Shown here in pieces: positions 5,125-5,966 of a stretch of DNA of 5,966 nucleotides. The stretch lies in contig PMCG01000101.1 of assembly GCA_003155335.1 (NCBI GenBank), forward strand, positions 9,609 to 15,574, given 5' to 3'. Position numbers and translations under genes: made by a program. The notes under the pieces were generated by a model that worked only from the letters and a program-made list of their open reading frames with translations, made no database searches and was not told the DNA's origin. Source of the DNA: Acidobacteriota bacterium. GTDB taxonomy: Bacteria; Acidobacteriota; Vicinamibacteria; Fen-336. Every line of letters begins with the position of its first letter. The first letter of the stretch is position 1.

Positions 5125-5685
5125 CTACTCCGCGATGGCTGCGCGCGCGCGCTTCTCGCCCTTGTCGCCGCCGTTACCGCCGTTACCGCCGGGACGCACC
5201 GTCTTGCTCAACGCGCGGTCGACGCGCTCCTGGATCGCAGTGCTGGGCTTGCCCTCGACTTCCGCGATCTCGCTCACGATCAGGAAGCGTGCGCGCTCGA
5301 GCATGAACTTCTCCCGGAAGGACAGGCTCTTCTTCTTGCTCAGGAAGGTCAGGCCCTTGAGGACCGCGGCGACCTCTAGCAGGCTTCCCGTCCGCATCTT
5401 GTCTGAGTTTTCCTTGAAGCGGCCCTTCCAGTTGCCCTGCGGCTCGACGAGGCCGTTGCCTAGCAGATCGAAGATGCGACGCACCTCAGTGGCCTTGACG
5501 ACGGGACGCAGACCGACGTCAACGACCCGTTTGTGCGAGACGAAGACCCGGGAGTCGTTCGACAGTACCCGGAGTTCGTACACGCAATCCGACTCTCCGG
5601 AAGGGACACCGCGCTTCGTGATCGCCTCGACCACGCTAATGCCCTGGTTCGGATAGACCACCTTCTCGCCGACGCAGAAATCCAC
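5125..5685 (-). CDS. carD: CarD family transcription regulator
   Basis: A 186-residue CarD protein, which binds the RNA polymerase beta subunit and stabilises the open promoter complex. The N-terminal RNAP-interaction (Tudor-like) domain starts DFCVGEKVVYPNQGISVVE (2-20) and runs to about residue 62. The C-terminal helical DNA-binding domain (about 66-165) has NWKGRF (85-90), whose Trp86 corresponds to the tryptophan that wedges at the upstream edge of the -10 bubble in mycobacterial CarD, and LSFREKFMLERARFL (121-135). A Gly/Asn and basic tail (GGNGGNGGDKGEKRARAA, 166-183) follows. The start is a GTG at 5685, supported by AGGAG 7 nt upstream and by the family's usual N-terminus. It is transcribed divergently from the kinase gene, and its overall sequence looks like acidobacterial CarD proteins. 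Confidence 0.95.
   Translation of the reverse strand: MDFCVGEKVVYPNQGISVVEAITKRGVPSGESDCVYELRVLSNDSRVFVSHKRVVDVGLRPVVKATEVRRIFDLLGNGLVEPQGNWKGRFKENSDKMRTGSLLEVAAVLKGLTFLSKKKSLSFREKFMLERARFLIVSEIAEVEGKPSTAIQERVDRALSKTVRPGGNGGNGGDKGEKRARAAIAE
5167..5190 (-). repeat. Nine-base microrepeat in the carD tail
   Basis: The minus strand carries two exact copies of GGCGGTAAC followed by GGCGGC, coding for Gly-Gly-Asn, Gly-Gly-Asn, Gly-Gly (residues 166-173). Identical codons in both units suggest slippage-generated expansion of a flexible linker; length may vary between strains. Confidence 0.7.
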
Positions 5686-5745
5686 AGCGCTTCTCCTGCT
5701 TGCCTACTGGGTGGCGGGACGTACTTCCTTCGACACGACAACACT

Positions 5746-5774
5746 ATCTTACCAGACGCACGCGGACGCAGCAA
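5746..5774 (-). promoter_or_regulatory. Candidate carD promoter
   Basis: On the minus strand TTGCTG (5774-5769), a 17-bp spacer and TAAGAT (5751-5746) preceded by TGG give an extended -10 type promoter. Transcription would begin near 5739, about 54 nt before the GTG at 5685. The AT-rich patch here stands out in GC-rich surroundings. The -35 is weak (three of six). Confidence 0.55.
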
Positions 5775-5813
5775 ACACGCTTCGGGAGCGACCGCCGTCA
5801 AGCAGGCATCGCG

Positions 5814-5843
5814 CTGACCCGTGTCGGCGCGCTCTGCTATACT
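5814..5843 (+). promoter_or_regulatory. Candidate leaderless promoter of the kinase gene
   Basis: CTGACC (5814-5819), an 18-bp spacer and TATACT (5838-5843) precede the ATG at 5855 by only 11 nt. The predicted start, near 5850, leaves a leader of about 5 nt or less, and no Shine-Dalgarno is present. The promoter lies back to back with that of carD in a 169-bp divergent region. Confidence 0.6.
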
Positions 5844-5854
5844 CCCCGCGCCTC

Positions 5855-5966
5855 ATGTTCCTTCTCGGCCAGACCGTCGGCAAATACCAGATCCTCTCCA
5901 ACCTGGGATCCGGCGGCTTCGGCACGGTCTTCCTCGCCCGAGACACCTGGATCGACAAGAAGGTCG
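5855..5966 (+). CDS. Hanks-type Ser/Thr protein kinase, N-terminal fragment (cut by window end)
   Basis: Only the first 37 residues are present. They match the start of a bacterial Hanks-type kinase N-lobe: GKYQILSNLGSGGFG (9-23) contains the glycine-rich ATP loop GxGxxG (G18, G20, G23), followed by TVFLARDTWIDKKV (24-37). The invariant lysine of the usual V-A-I/L-K motif should come right after the cut. The catalytic HRD and DFG motifs and any sensor domain lie outside, so the signal it senses is unknown. Such kinases phosphorylate proteins on Ser/Thr and are abundant in Acidobacteriota, Myxococcota and Planctomycetota. The ATG at 5855 is chosen because the kinase domain begins directly after it; it is probably read from a leaderless message. 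Confidence 0.88.
   Translation, partial: MFLLGQTVGKYQILSNLGSGGFGTVFLARDTWIDKKV

Noticed and set aside
4483..5379. Long + strand open frame of 298 codons
   Set aside because: It runs antisense across the DUF4388 start, the whole IHF gene and half of carD, all with strong family motifs. Its translation is Arg/Ala/Leu-rich with no recognisable domain, as expected of a GC-rich shadow frame.
5695..5806. Distant inverted repeat CCTGCTTG / CAAGCAGG in the carD-kinase gap
   Set aside because: Arms are 96 bp apart, one lies in the carD ribosome site, and an 8-bp match over this range is expected by chance.
1..5966. Search for defence, mobile or CRISPR-type systems
   Set aside because: No spaced repeats, transposase, integrase, toxin-antitoxin or attachment-site pattern was found; coding density and composition look like ordinary chromosome.

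Overview
This is a 5,966-base, GC-rich, gene-dense stretch of a bacterial chromosome with no sign of mobile DNA. It holds seven complete protein genes and the start of an eighth. The CarD regulator, IHF/HU protein, DUF4388 (PATAN-type) protein, PilZ protein and Hanks-type Ser/Thr kinase together suggest a Gram-negative phylum such as Acidobacteriota or a deltaproteobacterial/Myxococcota-like lineage. The CarD and kinase sequences look most acidobacterial to me. That placement is from memory of the families, not from a search.

Layout. On the + strand, 20-1468 encodes a secreted two-domain AcvB/VirJ-family alpha/beta hydrolase. It converges on a minus-strand gene across a 51-bp gap holding a short hairpin. 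The minus strand, read from right to left, then runs without a break: carD (5125-5685), an IHF-beta/HU-like gene (4618-4950) with its own promoter, a DUF4388 gene (3779-4570), a PilZ gene (3429-3782) joined to it by an ATGA overlap, a small HEAT-like gene (3025-3399), a DUF2752 membrane protein (2537-2971) and a GT2 polyprenyl-phosphate glycosyltransferase (1520-2491). At the right edge, divergent from carD, the first 37 codons of a Ser/Thr kinase run off the window.

How the genes may work together. CarD and IHF are general transcription and nucleoid factors. DUF4388 plus PilZ plus the HEAT-like protein form a compact cassette that may be a c-di-GMP-responsive regulatory unit: the PilZ protein keeps both ligand motifs, and the DUF4388 protein carries tandem MshEN-like segments. 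DUF2752 and the glycosyltransferase are both membrane proteins and may belong to envelope or lipid-glycan assembly. The AcvB/VirJ protein belongs to a family linked to periplasmic aminoacyl-phospholipid hydrolysis.

Regulation. Good promoter candidates can be read for carD, the IHF gene, the kinase and the glycosyltransferase. The last two have a TATACT box only 9-11 nt before the ATG and no Shine-Dalgarno, so they are probably leaderless or nearly so, whereas most of the others have clear ribosome sites. No RNA genes, CRISPR arrays, insertion sequences or gene-free stretches over 300 bases were seen. Nothing here is clearly a new defence or mobile system; the most unusual parts are the DUF4388-PilZ-HEAT cassette and the dyad over the IHF promoter.
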